Origin: Porphyromonadaceae bacterium UBA7176
GTDB lineage: Bacteria; Bacteroidota; Bacteroidia; Bacteroidales; Muribaculaceae
Length of the DNA stretch: 5,666 nucleotides
Assembly (NCBI GenBank): GCA_002491245.1
Contig: DKVO01000038.1
Coordinates: 1-5,666, forward strand
Direction of reading: 5' to 3'
Shown piece after piece: positions 5,292-5,666 of the stretch; position 1 is the first letter of the stretch; each line of letters starts with the position of its first letter. The translations under genes and the position numbers were made by a program. The notes beneath the pieces were generated by a model. That model was given only the letters and a program-made list of their open reading frames with translations, was not told the DNA's origin and did not search any database.

Positions 5292-5516
5292 ATGGAAAGC
5301 ATAGGCCAACTTATCAAAGAAGAACTCGAACGTCAGGAGCGTTCTGTCTCATGGTTTGCCCGAAAACTGTGTCTCGACCGGTCGAACGTATACCGCCTTT
5401 TCCAGCGCCACACTATCGACACCGGTTTGCTTTCACGCATTTCAATAATTCTCGGACGCGATTTTTTTGCCGTTCTGTCACAGCAGATTAGCGATAGGCG
5501 AAATACGCAACAGTAG
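5292..5516 (+). CDS. Small Cro/C1-type helix-turn-helix protein, target unknown
   Basis: The 74-residue product is mostly one HTH domain. An amphipathic first helix (IGQLIKEELERQ, 4-15) leads into VSWFARKL (19-26) as helix 2 and DRSNVYRLF (29-37) as the likely recognition helix. The pattern TIDTGLLSRISIILGRDFF (41-59) closes the domain, and the tail is short and polar. This resembles small XRE-like HTH proteins common in Bacteroidales; I recognise the family but not a named gene, and no effector domain is present. The start at 5292 gives MESIGQLI, the expected N-terminus. No TAnnTTTG box lies in 5182-5291, so expression may rely on read-through of the T8 terminator, linking it to the RNA upstream. 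No clear terminator follows. DNA binding is inferred from the fold only. Confidence 0.82.
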   Translation: MESIGQLIKEELERQERSVSWFARKLCLDRSNVYRLFQRHTIDTGLLSRISIILGRDFFAVLSQQISDRRNTQQ

Positions 5517-5565
5517 TGTGTCAATGTCGCTACACCTTTCTGCAACTTATGCTGTCGGAAAGGCG

Positions 5566-5573
5566 TAACTTTG
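5566..5573 (+). promoter_or_regulatory. -7 promoter box for a gene beyond the right edge
   Basis: TAacTTTG followed by C matches the Bacteroidetes -7 consensus. A clean TTTG is not present 19-21 nt upstream (TTTCTG at 5537-5542 is the nearest T-rich element, 23 nt away), so the -33 box is weak. A start near 5577 would give a leader containing a small hairpin, GCAGC 5594-5598 with GCTGC 5604-5608. An ATG at 5619 opens a frame that is still open at the window edge (16 codons), too short to identify. Confidence 0.55.
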
Positions 5574-5666
5574 CATCACTTAATATCTCTTCCGCAGCTC
5601 CCGGCTGCCGGTTATTCAATGTGTGAAATCAATATTATTTTCTATTGCTGTCCGATAAACCTTTTT

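Noticed and set aside
5619..5666. Open frame from ATG 5619 to the window edge
   Set aside because: Only 16 codons are visible and nothing in them identifies a gene. It is mentioned under the 5566 promoter but not called.
1..5666. CRISPR arrays, tRNA/rRNA genes, insertion sequences, plasmid or phage genes
   Set aside because: No regularly spaced repeats, cloverleaf patterns, transposase motifs or replication/phage proteins were seen on either strand.

Overview
The window is ordinary bacterial chromosome, most likely from the Bacteroidales and probably Muribaculaceae-like. Three things point there. The gene order yceD (DUF177)-rpmF-fabH-era-der is typical of Bacteroidales. The promoters fit the Bacteroidetes primary sigma factor pattern (TTTG, 19 nt, TAnnTTTG) rather than TTGACA/TATAAT. 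Starts are preceded by A-rich sequence with no well-placed Shine-Dalgarno. The family assignment is inference from protein resemblance and base composition of roughly 50% GC.

Layout. 1-241: C-terminal end of an inositol-3-phosphate synthase, closed by a strong terminator at 263-292. 334-4843: a housekeeping block on the + strand, driven by a near-perfect promoter at 334-364. It holds yceD (23S rRNA-associated DUF177), rpmF (ribosomal protein L32), fabH (ketoacyl-ACP synthase III), era (30S assembly GTPase) and der (50S assembly GTPase), and ends in a 16-bp terminator at 4798-4843. Most of the block concerns ribosome parts and ribosome assembly; fabH adds the first condensation of fatty acid synthesis. 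Two gaps inside the block are structured: 1187-1425 (rpmF-fabH) and 2410-2507 (fabH-era). The second holds a 17-bp hairpin with a T-run that also contains a possible -7 box for era-der.

4779-5291 contains no convincing protein gene but is the most interesting part. A textbook promoter (4841-4871, its -33 box lying in the T-tract of the der terminator) points at a sequence that folds well on paper. The predicted 5' end pairs with a segment 200 nt downstream. Two adjacent long arms follow, then an interleaved (pseudoknot-type) or alternative pairing, and finally a 10-bp hairpin with eight Ts at 5139-5181. I read this as an approximately 305-nt structured RNA, either a stand-alone sRNA or the leader of the next gene. 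I cannot assign it to a known RNA family. A 14-bp perfect inverted repeat (5121-5134 / 5233-5246) encloses the terminator.

5292-5516 encodes a 74-residue Cro/C1-like helix-turn-helix protein of unknown target with no recognisable promoter of its own. A -7 box at 5566-5573 begins another transcription unit that runs off the window.
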